This document shows positions 11,430-23,453 of a stretch of 64,000 nucleotides of DNA, in pieces. A model generated the notes under the pieces. It worked only from the letters and a program-made list of their open reading frames with translations. It ran no database searches and had not been told where the DNA came from. The stretch comes from Styela clava (Eukaryota; Chordata; Ascidiacea; Stolidobranchia; Styelidae), in the NCBI RefSeq assembly GCF_964204865.1, contig NC_135259.1:10178974-10242973 (forward strand), in the 5' to 3' direction. Both the position numbers and the translations under genes were made by a program. Position 1 is the stretch's first letter. Every line of letters starts with the position of its first letter.

Positions 11430-11639
11430 CTATAATTGCGCCCAGCGTTCGTCGAACAGAACGCACAGTTCTGCGAGAAATACGGAAAAAATATAAATGC
11501 CCACCAGGGCGCAAGACTTGACACATACGTAATAATAAGAACCGGCATTTGGATGTAGATAGATGGCAGGAATAATCACACCAACTTCACAAAACATACT
11601 TAAGCTAACATGATGAAAATCTAAAAGTCTGCTTTCAAA

Positions 11640-11712
11640 CTTAATAGGGCGGGCCGCAAAGAACAGTCCGGCGGGCCACATGCGGCCCGCCGGTTGGACA
11701 GCCTTCCTCATA
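11640..11712 (-). repeat. hAT-like terminus with GC-rich palindrome
   Basis: On the minus strand the sequence reads CTGTCCAACCGGCGGGCC followed by alternating GGCCCGCC/GGCGGGCC blocks, as is common at the ends of hAT-derived repeats. The other end was not found. A 114-codon minus-strand frame over this block (11430-11774) is therefore not taken as a gene. Confidence 0.4.
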
Positions 11713-11812
11713 CGATATGGTGAAATACTGCCAACCGTTCGATTACCAGATCGGGGCGATGTTGAAAATCCCATTGCATGTGGACAAAAAAGTAACTTTA
11801 AAAAATGTAAAT

Positions 11813-11818
11813 TTTATT
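11813..11818 (-). terminator. AATAAA overlapping a stop codon
   Basis: On the minus strand the stop codon TGA of the membrane-protein gene supplies the first A of AATAAA. The 3'UTR would be only as long as the usual 10-30 base cleavage distance. Confidence 0.45.
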
Positions 11819-13458
11819 CAGTAAAATGAACTAGATATGAATAAAACAAGAATAAAACTTGCGCAACAAATGACGCCATTCTTAGGTACCGTAATGTAGC
11901 CTGGTATGTGACAATCCTGTAAATTGATTCCATGCTCTTGGTGCCCGAGTTCGTAGTATTCTAAGAATCCAGCTATCAGCCAAATACATCCCAGAAGCAA
12001 GCAGATCGCAGTCATAAACATTATGAGCTTGTTAACAAATCCTTTCAATCTCCAATTGACGTACAGAGCGGCTATTCCTGTTGAATATATCTAGTTTTTT
12101 TTAATTTGCGGGGTAATTAACCTACCAGGAATGCCTAGAACTGAGTTGGCAAATTAGGACCCTTGTGGAAAAAAATAAAGATTTTGTCCACTCCTGACAT
12201 AGAAGGTGATTATTGACACGTGATTGTTGTTATGTTTTTCGAAAACTTTATAATACACACTAATTAAAAATGGAGAATTCTAGAGAAGGAAAATTTTTTA
12301 AAACGTGAGAAATATTATGTCATGTATTAATATACAAATGCACTTAAGCTAATAATGGCCATCTAAAAAACCACGCTGTATCCGTACTTTTTAGTAATCT
12401 TGTAGATCAGGGGTGTTCAACATTTAAATACAGGAGGGCCAGATAGAAATAACTAGGTGGAACCGCGGGCCGAACCTTTCATTTAACATAAGCCTTCTAG
12501 TAGTTGTAGGCACAAAAATTTAGTTATTGTTCTTGTACCATGCGTTGATCGGACAAGCTAGCTGTTAGGGCATAGCTGTAACGTCATAGATAATACATTG
12601 GTCTTTGGTCTAGGATTTGCAGTGCAAAAGTAATTGGAATTACTTGGCGAATGTTCATTGTGTAACTATGGATTATAATGTATTTGATCCTTTCATATTA
12701 ATAGCATATAACATTTCACAAAATAGGTCACTTTATGTTTCACAACAGCAATAAAGCATTCGTTCCATACATGCATGTTACATGCTATTAATATGTAAGG
12801 GTTAAATACATTATACTTGCACACATACCAAATTAAATTAAAAGCTTGTTTCGCGAGCCGCACATCATTCAAAATTGGCATTCCTCCGCGGGCGCAATTT
12901 GCACACCCCTGTTGTAGATAACCACCTCCGCTGGTCAGACTGCTTTGATGGTCAGTCATTTATAACGGGACCAGAGTCGCCGATAATTCATTTTTTGCTA
13001 AATCAGTTCCTCCCAGACGTTACAGTAGTTTTTGGAAGACAGATATACCAGAGCAGCTTGCCAACAAATGTTTAATATATTCGTTAATAATTTGACAAGG
13101 AAAAAGAAGATGGCCAGACGCTGGAATATTATCATTTTCTGTCAATCTTCAGTATAAATTAGTTACCTGTTATAACGAACATACATAATCCGTTTAGTAG
13201 AACGGAAAAATCATCTGAAACTTCATTGTCGTATTCATTAGCAACCCGTCGTGGATACATGATTATAAACATCATGATTCCATACACGACATCCATTGGT
13301 TGAAGAGGACTGTTGATTTTCCTTTGTTCAGTTGTTAAATTCCCACGTCTACACTGTCCTTTCATAGGATTTTTGACTTCATTTCGTTTGGTTGGTACAT
13401 TGTACGCCGACTGATATTTTACTTTACCTCGACGCTTTGCTGTTTTTGTTTTAGACAT
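11818..13458 (-). CDS. Small multi-pass membrane protein, two exons, unrecognised
   Basis: Two minus-strand exons join in phase: 13458-13167 and 12077-11818, giving 183 residues. The donor ACAG/GTAACT and acceptor CAACAG/GAATAG split a glycine codon (G|GA). The N-terminus is basic (MSKTKTAKRRGKVKYQ). Four hydrophobic segments follow: DVVYGIMMFIIMY, SVLLNGLCMFVITGIAALYV, KLIMFMTAICLLLGCIWLIAGF and GVICCASFILVLFISSSFY. The loop between segments 3 and 4 holds a Cys and an acidic/His-rich stretch. The first in-frame ATG at 13509 would add 17 hydrophobic residues; I prefer 13458, but either is possible. This four-span layout resembles tetraspan or MARVEL-like proteins in topology only, and I assign no family. 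The 1,089-base intron contains a hAT element (12408-12911). Splice-phase agreement plus hydrophobic continuity across the junction is the main evidence that this is real. Confidence 0.65.
12408..12911. mobile_element. Non-autonomous hAT element with perfect target duplication
   Basis: It starts CAGGGGTGTTCAAC and ends TTGCACACCCCTG (inverted terminus). The identical 8-bp direct repeat TTGTAGAT flanks both ends (12400-12407 and 12912-12919). It is 504 bp and carries no transposase. It sits in the intron of the four-span membrane gene. Confidence 0.85.
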
Positions 13459-14154
13459 GCCTCCAACGTGAACGAGGACAAATCCTACCAGATTGATAGG
13501 CCAAACCAAGACGCATCAGTGCCGAATATCGGATTTTGATTTATGTCGAATGCCAAACAGAATGACAGTAGACTAGTATAGTTGTCAGGTGTGTGTTACA
13601 AAGATGTAACAAAAAATGTGTATCAAATGTATTAAACAAACAACATTTGCACAAATCATATATACATTGCATATTAAAAGATTTAATAATAAAATTTGAA
13701 AGCGAGAATCATTTGTTACCTCCAAACTGTTCTGGCTACTTAAATACACGTCGTGAAGAATCCTCAACTTGTAAACAAGTGTGAACATTCATTACCAAAT
13801 TCTAAAAGTAGATGTTGATACATGAACAAATCACATTATATTTGATGATATGTTTAAAAATAAAACATAACTTTTCTATCTAAACGCATAAAAATACTCG
13901 AAAGCGTGAAATTTAGGAACTGGCAACAGGAAAATACTCAAAAACGCTATTGTTACGTAACGATATAATCCGTATACGCGGTGCGTTGCAGTGAGTAAAT
14001 AATAAAAGGGAGACATGCAATTCAATATTTCATTCAAATTTGGATATCAATCGTCGATACATGGTAATATTGTTATCTCGTACTTTAACATCATGCACAA
14101 GGTATCTAAATTTACAATATTAAAACCACAAAAATCTTCGCCAGGAGTTGGCGG

Positions 14155-15348
14155 TAGGGTTGGATTATCCGGATAGCGGTTAACCGGATAACCGGTTAAC
14201 CAAGAGTTATTTTGCTATCTGATATCCGGATATTATTGTGACGGTTAACCGGATAATGGAGCAGTATAAATAATGCATATGCGCATTAGCGATTTTTATA
14301 TTTTTTGTTGAGTGGCGATTGACATCTCCCAGAGCATATAATAACAACTTTTCCCCACTCTAATCTGCCTATATTTTAGCCATCCGTAGAATGCTGGAGT
14401 GAACTTCACTATTACACCACAAAACACGCAGAACAAATGTAAATATTGCGCTTATTAGAAGAGTTCATTTGCTTTATAAAGTTAGATTTGAACTGGAGGT
14501 ACAGTTTAAGCAAGACTAACTAAAACGAATTCAGTTGAAAAGCATTGGTTGGGTGGGTGTGAGTTTGTTGCTTTTTCGTCGGGTGTGGCTTTTAGTTGTT
14601 GGCGTGTATTGAAGGAACGCATTTCATCATGATGTAAACCAGTTTGAATGTTGAGGACTTATTTCACAACACTTCCGATTCCATGTAATCTGTGTAGCAT
14701 TTCAAAATTTTGAGTACACGACCAAATGTTATGTGCTTGCTTTTAACTTTGGTATATATGTTTTTTCAAATTTCCACGTATCAATCGAATCAATAGATAT
14801 ACCAGCCGAAATAAATCTATTCTAAACTAATTGAACTTAAAAGCTTAAAGAAATGGTCATCGTGAGTCTGCGACACCAAAATTTAGTACAAGTCAAAATT
14901 TAAAGAAAATATGCTCTAGACACAAAAAGAAACTTATATAAAAAAATTAACAATAAAGTAGAAATAATATAAATCTTCACATAGGATTTGAATATGAGAA
15001 AATAACTTAGCAGTCGAGGGAAAGACAATTAGGACACAGTACCCAAAAAAAAATTTCATTATATTATTCAGCTGTACTTCTGTACGATTACAGAGCTTAA
15101 ATATTTATTTATTGACACATGCAACATCAAAATGCAAAATCATTTTTATTCGAGCTAAATAATACATATATAAGTATTTACAATAGAACTGTGTGGTGGT
15201 TTTTAGTCAATTCGACGCAAAAATCTTGTGAAATCGGTTCTCTGAAATTAGCAGTAACTATTCGGTTAACCGGATAGTTAAAGTACGAAATACCCGGATA
15301 TATCCGTTATCCGGATAGTATAAATTATGGGTATCCGAACTAATCCTA
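14155..15348. mobile_element. 1.2-kb Ac-like hAT element in the FKBP6 5' flank
   Basis: The ends are TAGGGTTGGATTATCCGGATA-like on the left and TATCCGAACTAATCCTA on the right, so both termini read TAGG(G)TTxG inward. The perfect 8-bp duplication GTTGGCGG flanks it (14147-14154 and 15349-15356). Sub-terminal arrays of GGTTAACCGGATAACCGG and TATCCGGATA repeats occur at both ends and could be transposase-binding sites. There is no transposase frame. Its right edge is only 133 bases from the FKBP6 start codon. Confidence 0.85.
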
Positions 15349-15489
15349 GTTGGCGGTCAACGACTGTCGGCGGTGTAGGGAAATCCCCGTCGTTGTAAAC
15401 ATACAGGTTCTTGAAAGCTGCTTCAGTGTCACGCACGTGCCAATTCTTGTTGCGGAGGTTTTTGCGCGCTCCACGTTGTTAGCTAAATC

Positions 15490-16950
15490 ATGGCAGAGAA
15501 AAGAAATAACGATGATCCGATTGACAATTTGCCAAAATATGGAATATTTGGTCCAACAAAGCCAGTTAAACACGGAGTTTGTGTAAGTGATCTGAGGGAA
15601 GCTGGCCATGAAGGTGCAGTACTTGAGTTTTGCACTGATGAAATTTCTGAAAATGTCGACGAAAGAATACAGCAAGAGGACAAATATTTCGATTCGCCAG
15701 ACATGTCAAAATGTTCATACATTTTGGAAGAGCTATGTGCTGCCTCAGACGACGATGAATCAGTTCCAATGTTTGACAGATTAAAGGCGAAAATGAAAAA
15801 CGTAACAGAAGATGGCGGCGTGAAAAAAGCCATACTGAGTGAGGGCGTTGGTGGAGTTGTTCCAGCAGATTCACGGATCAGAGCGCACTATCATGCTTTT
15901 TTGGAAGACATGAGTGAGCCATATGATTCAAGCTATCTGCAGGGGAAGGAGTTGAAAATAACTTTAGGGAAAGGACTAGTAATTCCAGGCCTTGATCTAG
16001 GAATAGCTTCCATGCGTAAGAAGGAAAAATCCAGGTTTTTAGTGTGTCCTGAATACGCGTATGGTGAAATGGGATGTCCACCACGCATCCCCTCTAATGC
16101 AACAATACTGTTTGAAGTAGAGCTTCTGGGATTTACAGAATCATCTATTCTTGATGAATGTGAGGGTATGAATTATAACAGACAAGAATTTACATTCAGC
16201 AAAATGCTTGAAGTTGCTAAAGCGGAGAAAAATGAAGGAAATGATCTTTTCCATCAGAAGCAATACATTAAAGCTCAGCATAAATTCATGAGATGTATCA
16301 ACGCAATGGAATCTGTGCGACTTAAAGACGAAAATGAAGAGGTCGAAATGATAAAAATTGTTAGCAAATCATATCAAAACATGGCGCTTTGCTGTCTTCG
16401 ACTGGGTAATTTTGGAAAAGCTCTCGCAGCCGGCAGACGCGTTTTGGAATACGACCCTGACCACGCAAAAGCGTTGTTTATCGTTGGTAAAGCGTTACGT
16501 CATATTGGTGATTTCAAGGAGGCAAGGAAGTATATGTTGCGTGCTCGTAAATTTGCGCCGACTTCTGATGACATAACCAAAGAGTTGAAGCTGATCGACA
16601 AGACCGAGGAACGTTTTCGTAACGCCGAAGTAGGCATGTATAAGAAAATGTTTAGTGGACATGTAAACGTCACGCAAAACGGGATTCCAACACCGCGCAC
16701 GAAGGTCACGTCAACTAAACAACAACAGGGCATAGCAATGTCATCGTTCCAGTCGGTCATCAAAGGCCGACTGGAAGATTTCAAGAAAAATAACGCAATT
16801 CTAGAGCTCGGTATTCCCATATCAGCATTTACACAACACGAAATTCTTTGTGCAGCAAATACTGCAGAAGAAATGAGACTAGATGTGGAATTGATAGACA
16901 AGCCAGGGAAGCCAAAACAACTGAAAATCACTAAACCGAAGTTTCAATAA
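15490..16950 (+). CDS. FKBP6: FKBP6-like co-chaperone (inactive-type FKBP domain plus TPR)
   Basis: A 486-residue protein in a single exon. FKBP6 (Drosophila Shutdown) is an HSP90-binding co-chaperone required for piRNA loading and transposon silencing in the germ line. Layout: acidic N-terminal extension 1-92; the FKBP6-type lead-in SVPMFDRLKAKM; FKBP domain about 111-215, with EPYDSSYL and YAYGEMGCPPRIPSNATILF matching FKBP6; TPR region about 236-371; then the ERF..AEVGMYKKMF block also seen in vertebrate FKBP6. The FKBP12 active-site tryptophan is leucine here (VIPGLDLG) and the active-site His is Cys (GCPP), so isomerase activity is doubtful, as in known FKBP6. Vertebrate FKBP6 is about 327 residues, so both ends are extended; the last ~85 residues are unrecognised. 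An in-frame TAA six bases before the ATG fixes the start. The absence of introns could reflect retroposition or intron loss. The gene is flanked 5' by a hAT insertion. Confidence 0.92.
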   Translation: MAEKRNNDDPIDNLPKYGIFGPTKPVKHGVCVSDLREAGHEGAVLEFCTDEISENVDERIQQEDKYFDSPDMSKCSYILEELCAASDDDESVPMFDRLKAKMKNVTEDGGVKKAILSEGVGGVVPADSRIRAHYHAFLEDMSEPYDSSYLQGKELKITLGKGLVIPGLDLGIASMRKKEKSRFLVCPEYAYGEMGCPPRIPSNATILFEVELLGFTESSILDECEGMNYNRQEFTFSKMLEVAKAEKNEGNDLFHQKQYIKAQHKFMRCINAMESVRLKDENEEVEMIKIVSKSYQNMALCCLRLGNFGKALAAGRRVLEYDPDHAKALFIVGKALRHIGDFKEARKYMLRARKFAPTSDDITKELKLIDKTEERFRNAEVGMYKKMFSGHVNVTQNGIPTPRTKVTSTKQQQGIAMSSFQSVIKGRLEDFKKNNAILELGIPISAFTQHEILCAANTAEEMRLDVELIDKPGKPKQLKITKPKFQ

Positions 16951-17337
16951 TTTTTCAGCTATTTGCCTGAATACCTTTACACTTTGTCAGTATAAATTGG
17001 AATTGGTTGCTGATGTTGCCATTCGATATCACTTGCGGAAATGTCAAAAATAATAACAGTGTGAACACAAAGTTGAATAAGTTCGATTTCTTTTCTTGTT
17101 GTATGAGTTGTAGTATAACACCCGACACCTCCACCCATTAAAATCACTACTAATTGATATGAGTGCCAATTTGTGTAGACAGATGATTTTTTGTTTTGCC
17201 ATCACTGCCCATTGTTTCTTTCTACATTTTTTATGATTCATCAATCCATTTTAACATGCTTGATTTCAAGGTGTTTTAATAATCGTGTATCGACATATAA
17301 ATACTTTCGATTAGGATTTCATGGAAAATTTCTTTTC

Positions 17338-17343
17338 AATAAA
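17338..17343 (+). terminator. Candidate polyadenylation signal of FKBP6
   Basis: AATAAA followed by A-rich sequence, 388 bases after the FKBP6 stop codon. It is the first clear signal downstream. Confidence 0.4.
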
Positions 17344-20300
17344 AAATAATAATATATCTTTGTCTTTTTCATCTATTCTACGAAAAAACGTGGAAGTTGA
17401 ATTTGGCAGTTGCTTGTGGAAACACCCATCCAACACATACTTGCATTTCTAACAACAATGCCAACTTAGTTGGTGCTTTAGGGCGTGACTGTAACTTAAA
17501 TAGAACAAGTTAGCGGAACAATTTGCCTATATTTTCCATAACTTGGATGATACTGTGCAATTTCAAAAAAATACACTCGTCTATGAAGACCAAGTTAATT
17601 AGAAGAGTCGGAATCAGTTTGCGATTTTATCTCTTCGCGGTACACAGAAATGTAATGTAAAAGTTGATTCGCTGCTCAAGAGAGAATTACTTAATCGTTT
17701 TGACTTAGGAAAACATAATTTTCTTCTTTCTAAATGGCTCAAAATTTGGCGTGAATTCTCTCGACTCCGCACCACAGCCCTTGTCAGAACAAACAGTAAA
17801 TTCGTTATATAAGTACTGTTTTTATTCATTTTCAATTCATATGATCAAAAAGACATATTTAGGACTACTATAATGGTTTGTCATTTATTTCGTTGAAATT
17901 AATGAAACTATTTCGAAAATTACTGCACATGGTAGTCTGTGGTTGGGTATATTCAATACCCTGTATACTGTATATTTGAATATATCCTCTCTAATTTAAC
18001 CATCAGTGTTTCCCAACCCAAATTGGGTCGCCCGAAATTTTCTTGATTACCTCCTTTATAATGACTTATTTATTATTGGTTTAGCATGTATTTTCAGTCA
18101 TACATACCATCCCTGGCGCTGTGATGTTTTGGTAAATATGATTTCGACTGCACCATACTTGACAGAGGTATAAAAAAAATTTAAACGCGAGAAAAACGTA
18201 AAATTAATGATACTTTTCACGCGTAACGGCGCGCATTGGAATGTTTACGTCTTTCTACGTGCATTTCCGTCGGAAAAAGTAACATTTTTTACATTGAGGG
18301 TGGTCTGTGCAGTAATAATTAGAGGTGTGACGTCATTAAAATTGTCAATTGAAGCCTTGAACTTGAAAATTCTCCAAATACAATCGTGAATTTTAGAGTA
18401 ACCATTCTTGCTATAATAGTGGTATTGGTGTTGTTCTGTTGGAAATAAAAATTAATTAATTAGGAATAATTATTTTAAACCACGAATCAAGTCGAGGTTA
18501 AAAGTCATCCGAGAATTGTGTGTCGAGTTATTCACTTAGTTATAAGTCTCGCTGTGGGTTAGTTCGTGACGAATCCCGGGTTAGTGATCTGATTATCATA
18601 TTTGGGGAAATACTCTACTTATTGGCCTGTCAGCAGATATTCATTCTTTTTATATATTTGCGCAAACTAATATTTGTCCTGAGGAACAACTTGTAACTAC
18701 GATTATTTTTATATATTCACAATCGCGAATAATTATTTTTCAAACGTTAAAAATTTCTCAAAGATTTATACGGCCTAGTCTTTCAAGCCCAACAATGTTG
18801 CTTCATTTTTAAGGAGATATATTGCTTTGAGAAAGTCCGAGCAATTGAGTTTCGACTCTTCTAAAAAAACTCTCCCGCACCTTTCCTGCTTAACAAGTAT
18901 TCATTCAAATTTTTATTAGGAAGGCACATATATCGTCCCAAATTCTAGCCGACTTGTCTGCATGTTGACAGTTTTGTAATTACTCACCAAAAAAACAAAT
19001 TTTGAAAGTTTCCGTTATAGATGTTGGTGGAGGTAGGTACATGTATGTTGCTTGAGGTTTCCTGGTCAGTAGGGATTTGTTCAAAAAGAATTGTATTAGA
19101 ACAATTGTTTTAAATCAAGTTTTTTTTTGCTTGTTTTGTTCAAAATGGCTGTACTATTTGATTTTTTTGTATCAAATAGATTGAAGAAAAATGGACGTAA
19201 AAACTTGCCAAGCGCTTCTTATTTGCAATAAATCTTTCAAAACGCCACAAATATCGATGGCGGCTCATGTACACCTTCTCAAACTGTAGTTCAGTGGTTG
19301 GCGCAGTAAGGCGCAACCGATAAGCCATTAAAGTGAAATGAGTTTGTATAACCTTGAAAAACTCTATCACTTCAACCTTGAAAACAAAGTATGCTAAGCA
19401 TAAATTAACCGAACAGTATTTACCGTAATAATGCCTTCATTTTACGAGGGAAATGTCAATACATGAACTCAAAATCCATATTATGGCGCCATAACAGATT
19501 TGTTGTGGGGTCTTTGCATCAGAGGACTCCCACAATTAACATAGGCTAGGCTAGGGTGTCTCGTCGTTTATATCAGTAGATTACCGCCGATATAAGCATA
19601 TTCTTCATTATCGCAACCCACTTGTTTTGCGGAAGGGCTGCACTTGATCTAATTGCTTTTGTAGTGGGCTCGTGAGCTGATTTTCATGATTTTTCTTACT
19701 TAAAACGCCTCTTTGATATCTCGGCCAAACATTCCGAGTATAATCTTATGACTTTGGTGGAGATACAAACGTGGCTATAAATGTACGCAAGTACGAAGTC
19801 AAATTCAAATTTAAAAATTTTACTTAAATTTTTGAAATTATAATTCCGGCTGCTTGTGCAGCTGCCAGAATGCGACGTTTTGGCGTAGTTTCGCGGCGAT
19901 GCAAGGGGTATTTCAATAAAAAAATACAGAAAAAAAATTGATTTAAAACAAGCCTTTGTTTTAAAACACGATGTTTTTTAGAATTAAGAAAAAACAAAAC
20001 CCTACTGGTCAGGCCAAATTTACGACTCTTAGACAAAAAGCGTATCTTGATTCGTGATACAGCGATTTCGCATAAGCATATTACCGCTTTTAATTTTCAG
20101 TACTGGTTAACGTTATTTCCATATTTATCACCGAAAATCTAAGGTTGGGTGTTTTCTGCTCAAGTAATAAATTAAATAACTCTGACTCACTGGCAAGCAC
20201 GAATGGGATGCGTCAGAACGGACAAAGGCAAATTTTACAGTACTCAAATGTCGTTTGCGATTAGAATCGATACAATAAATTCACATTTAATAGACAATTA

Positions 20301-23021
20301 ATTTTGTTAATTATAATTCTTATAGTTACATATTGTTGTAGCAAAACTACATTGAAGCCATACGTGTTTCTACAATATTTATTGCCTACTCCTTGCTAGC
20401 GTTATTATTAACTGTGATACAGCTTGCAGAGTCAAGATGTCAGTAATATTTGCCTTGAAATAAGCTAGTCAATATTCTCTTATTCGTCGACTGACTGGAA
20501 TTCTTCATATATAATTTATGTCAAAAAAATGGGTTGAGGAGTCCTACCTCATACTTGCGGCCCAAACCATCACGTCAACTTATCGCGTGCGTTCCAAGTC
20601 GGATCAAAATATGCATGTGTTACTGTTCCAGGTATGTGATTTCTTGGCAGCCGCGACTCAAAGCTGATCCGTCATCAAACTATACATAATACACGCCACT
20701 TAAAGGAGGGTACGCGAGTTACGTCCACCCTAATGTACTTTTTATGTTCCCAGGTAGTAAATAGGTCGCCGTGCCTAACAGCTCAGAAGAAACCCAAATG
20801 TAACACAAAAAATATATATTCTTATCTTCAGTGGTTTTATTAAATAAAGATTAAAACGCGAGAAAATGAGCAGATATGTTATAATCGATAAAAGTTGAAA
20901 ACCATTTCATTTCAAAATTTTAAGTTCAGATCAGCAGAATGCAGAAACTGTGTAAAAAGGCCAACCTATGTAGGAAAGGAAAGCTTTAAAGTCAGGTAAA
21001 TTTGAAATAAATAACATAACCAAGCAAGCTTTCATATAATTCGTCCAAAAAACAATTTCGAGAACAAAATTTTCTTTATTTTAAGGACATTTACATAATC
21101 AGCTGCGCTAACAGTATTAAAAAAAAAACGATAATATTGACAACAACAACAACTCCTAGAAATAACACACAGACGTACTTTGACACAAAAATACAAATCT
21201 TCCAGAAACAAAGCTGCACAAAATAAATATGAAAGTTCGCTAATGCAAAGGTGTCCAAAATTTCAAGAAATCAGATTGTACGAACGAGTACTGAAGGAGT
21301 TATATTACTATATCGAGTCTATGAACCTTCATATTTTGAATGTTAATACAAATCAACACAGAAATGAAATTGCTGTAAACCATACATGAAACTGAACATT
21401 TTAATGAATTAGGCAAATTTCAGACTTAAAGCCATAAGTACACAAGCGTGGGCAATATAATATATATACAGTCTTGGAAGTTTTATGATTTCGTAAGTGT
21501 CATTGTATCGTCTTATTATATTAAACTTAACATAAATCTGATTACCTATGAAAGTTTTATATTAATGGGCTCTTGCGCTGAGAAACGTACATTTGTTGTA
21601 AGTGCATCTAACTTTACATTTTGAGTAGATTTTCAATGTATCCGTCGTTTTGTCTGTTCTATAGATAATTATTCTAACGACAATTAATGTGATCTGGCTT
21701 TATTTGCAGTTTTCTCGTTCCCTTGCAGGCGATTTTATGTTTTTACAGTTATGTTTACTAATGCAGTTAGACTAATATTAGACCTAAAATTATTGATTCG
21801 AGGTGGAATTGAACCACAAATTTGGAAATGCTGGCATCGGGATCTGCTGAAAGAAATGCAGTTGACGAACATTTATTCAGTTAAGTATGAAGTATTAGGT
21901 TGGTATTGATCACTATGCATCTGCAGTTCGGTTAAATTCGTTTCATTTTATTCAATTTTCGTATTTTGTAAAACCAATAATACCCTAGTAGTTTTTCTAT
22001 CGACCACCGAGATTATTTTTGTTGACAAACAATGATAAAAAAGAAAAAGAAACTCTCTTACGCAATAAGTAATTCACGCCCCGAAAGAAGTAGGCCAGAC
22101 CCAATTTTATGTCTCAATAGCAATTCGAATTGCGAAATTCTCCACAACTAACCTACCCTTCAATTTTATGTTGTATTAATATGCATGTGCAGACGGAAGT
22201 GGATAGGAGGTGGATCTTCAGCATAACTGTATTCTAACATACAGGACAATTAAACTGAAAGTAAGTTTTTATCAACACAATCATTGTCTTTCCTGTAAGA
22301 ATTTTTTGTCGTTGTTCACCACGGTATTATACCGATCTTTTTGTTTGTATTTTATAAATTTAAAATGATGATTAAGTTCATTTGATAGAAACAGCCGTTT
22401 TATTTGTGAAGCAAGATGAGTGTCTTTCCGATCGTTTCGTAAGAAACTTAGATAAATTATGTTTTTACGTTGAAAAGAAACATAAAATTTGTCTTTTTAA
22501 AAACAATATCTAACGGGCATAATCAGAATCCGATGTTTGTGTTACAGAAATTGTCGGGGTTTGAGATTTGTCTTTGAATGTATTCATTGGAAGCTGAAAA
22601 CTGATTTTGAAATGAATGTAGGACGTCCGTTACGTCTGAGTCAAACATGTAATTTATCTACACTTTACAACAAACGATCCATTGAAGACTGAACAAATAA
22701 AGTAGTTCTCATAGTTGAGAAGGGCTCGTGTTTATAAATTGAATTCACACTAAAATTAATTGCTATCATTTATTCCGAGCTGTAACATCATATCCACATT
22801 AGGTGTCTCTGTGTTAGTAAAATATTAATACTTATAAAAGAACATTGGCAAGGATTTCTGCGCTGAAGCGTTTTTTTAATTGGATGGAATATTTCGGGTT
22901 CGCCAGTTTCCTAACTTGTATTTTATTATTTAGGTTATGCCATGAATACGAGCATAAGCGAATAAGGGAAAAGCGAATCTCACGAATCAAGAGTTTGTTG
23001 AAGTAAGTAATAATCTTTCAA
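17344..23021. other. Long intergenic stretch, no gene seen
   Basis: About 5.7 kb of AT-rich sequence. Open frames here (for example 17614-17835, 19140-19370, 21180-21389) are short and featureless. A hAT-like left terminus, CAGTGTTTCCCAACCC, occurs at about 18005 but no matching right end was found. I see no RNA gene. Confidence 0.5.
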
Positions 23022-23204
23022 TATTATCCCAGTTGATAGGAAAGCCGTAAAACGGTTTGATCATGTGAAGACCACGGTCTCTCGTCCTCTGACCAGTCAA
23101 TGTCGGGTATGGGTATAGTTAACCGGTTATTATTAGTTTTGAATGTATGAACTTGATGGCAGTGGCAGCTATACCCGACCAGCGGTTACGTAAACCACCT
23201 AGGA
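23022..23204 (-). repeat. SINE copy C
   Basis: It shares the body blocks of the SINE family: GGAAAGCCG, CCACGGTCTCTCGTCC, TGTCGGGTATGGG and CGACCAGCGGTTACGT. The tRNA-like head is not recognisable. It lies ~250 bases downstream of the minus-strand dsRBD gene. Confidence 0.6.
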
Positions 23205-23453
23205 GTTAGCAATCTTTTTTTTTTTCAATGATAACGTATGTGCAGTTTTATCTAAATTATTGCAATTTTGAAAATTGCACAATTGCACAGACTCTTTCAA
23301 TGCTTGTAGAAGCTATTTTAGTCCTATTATCATTAGTATCATGATGAACTCAATATTTTTTGTGTAATTTTCAGTAAAATGATAAACGAGAATATCGGTC
23401 AGAGACTGAAGACTTATTGATCGAAAGTTGGGGATCCCCCAAAACAGCAGTCT

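Noticed and set aside
11430-11774. 114-codon minus-strand open frame
   Set aside because: It covers a hAT-like GC-rich terminus (GGCGGGCC blocks), has no domain and no splice context.
15483-15874. Several minus-strand frames over FKBP6
   Set aside because: Shadows of the plus-strand FKBP6 gene, whose family match is strong along the whole frame.
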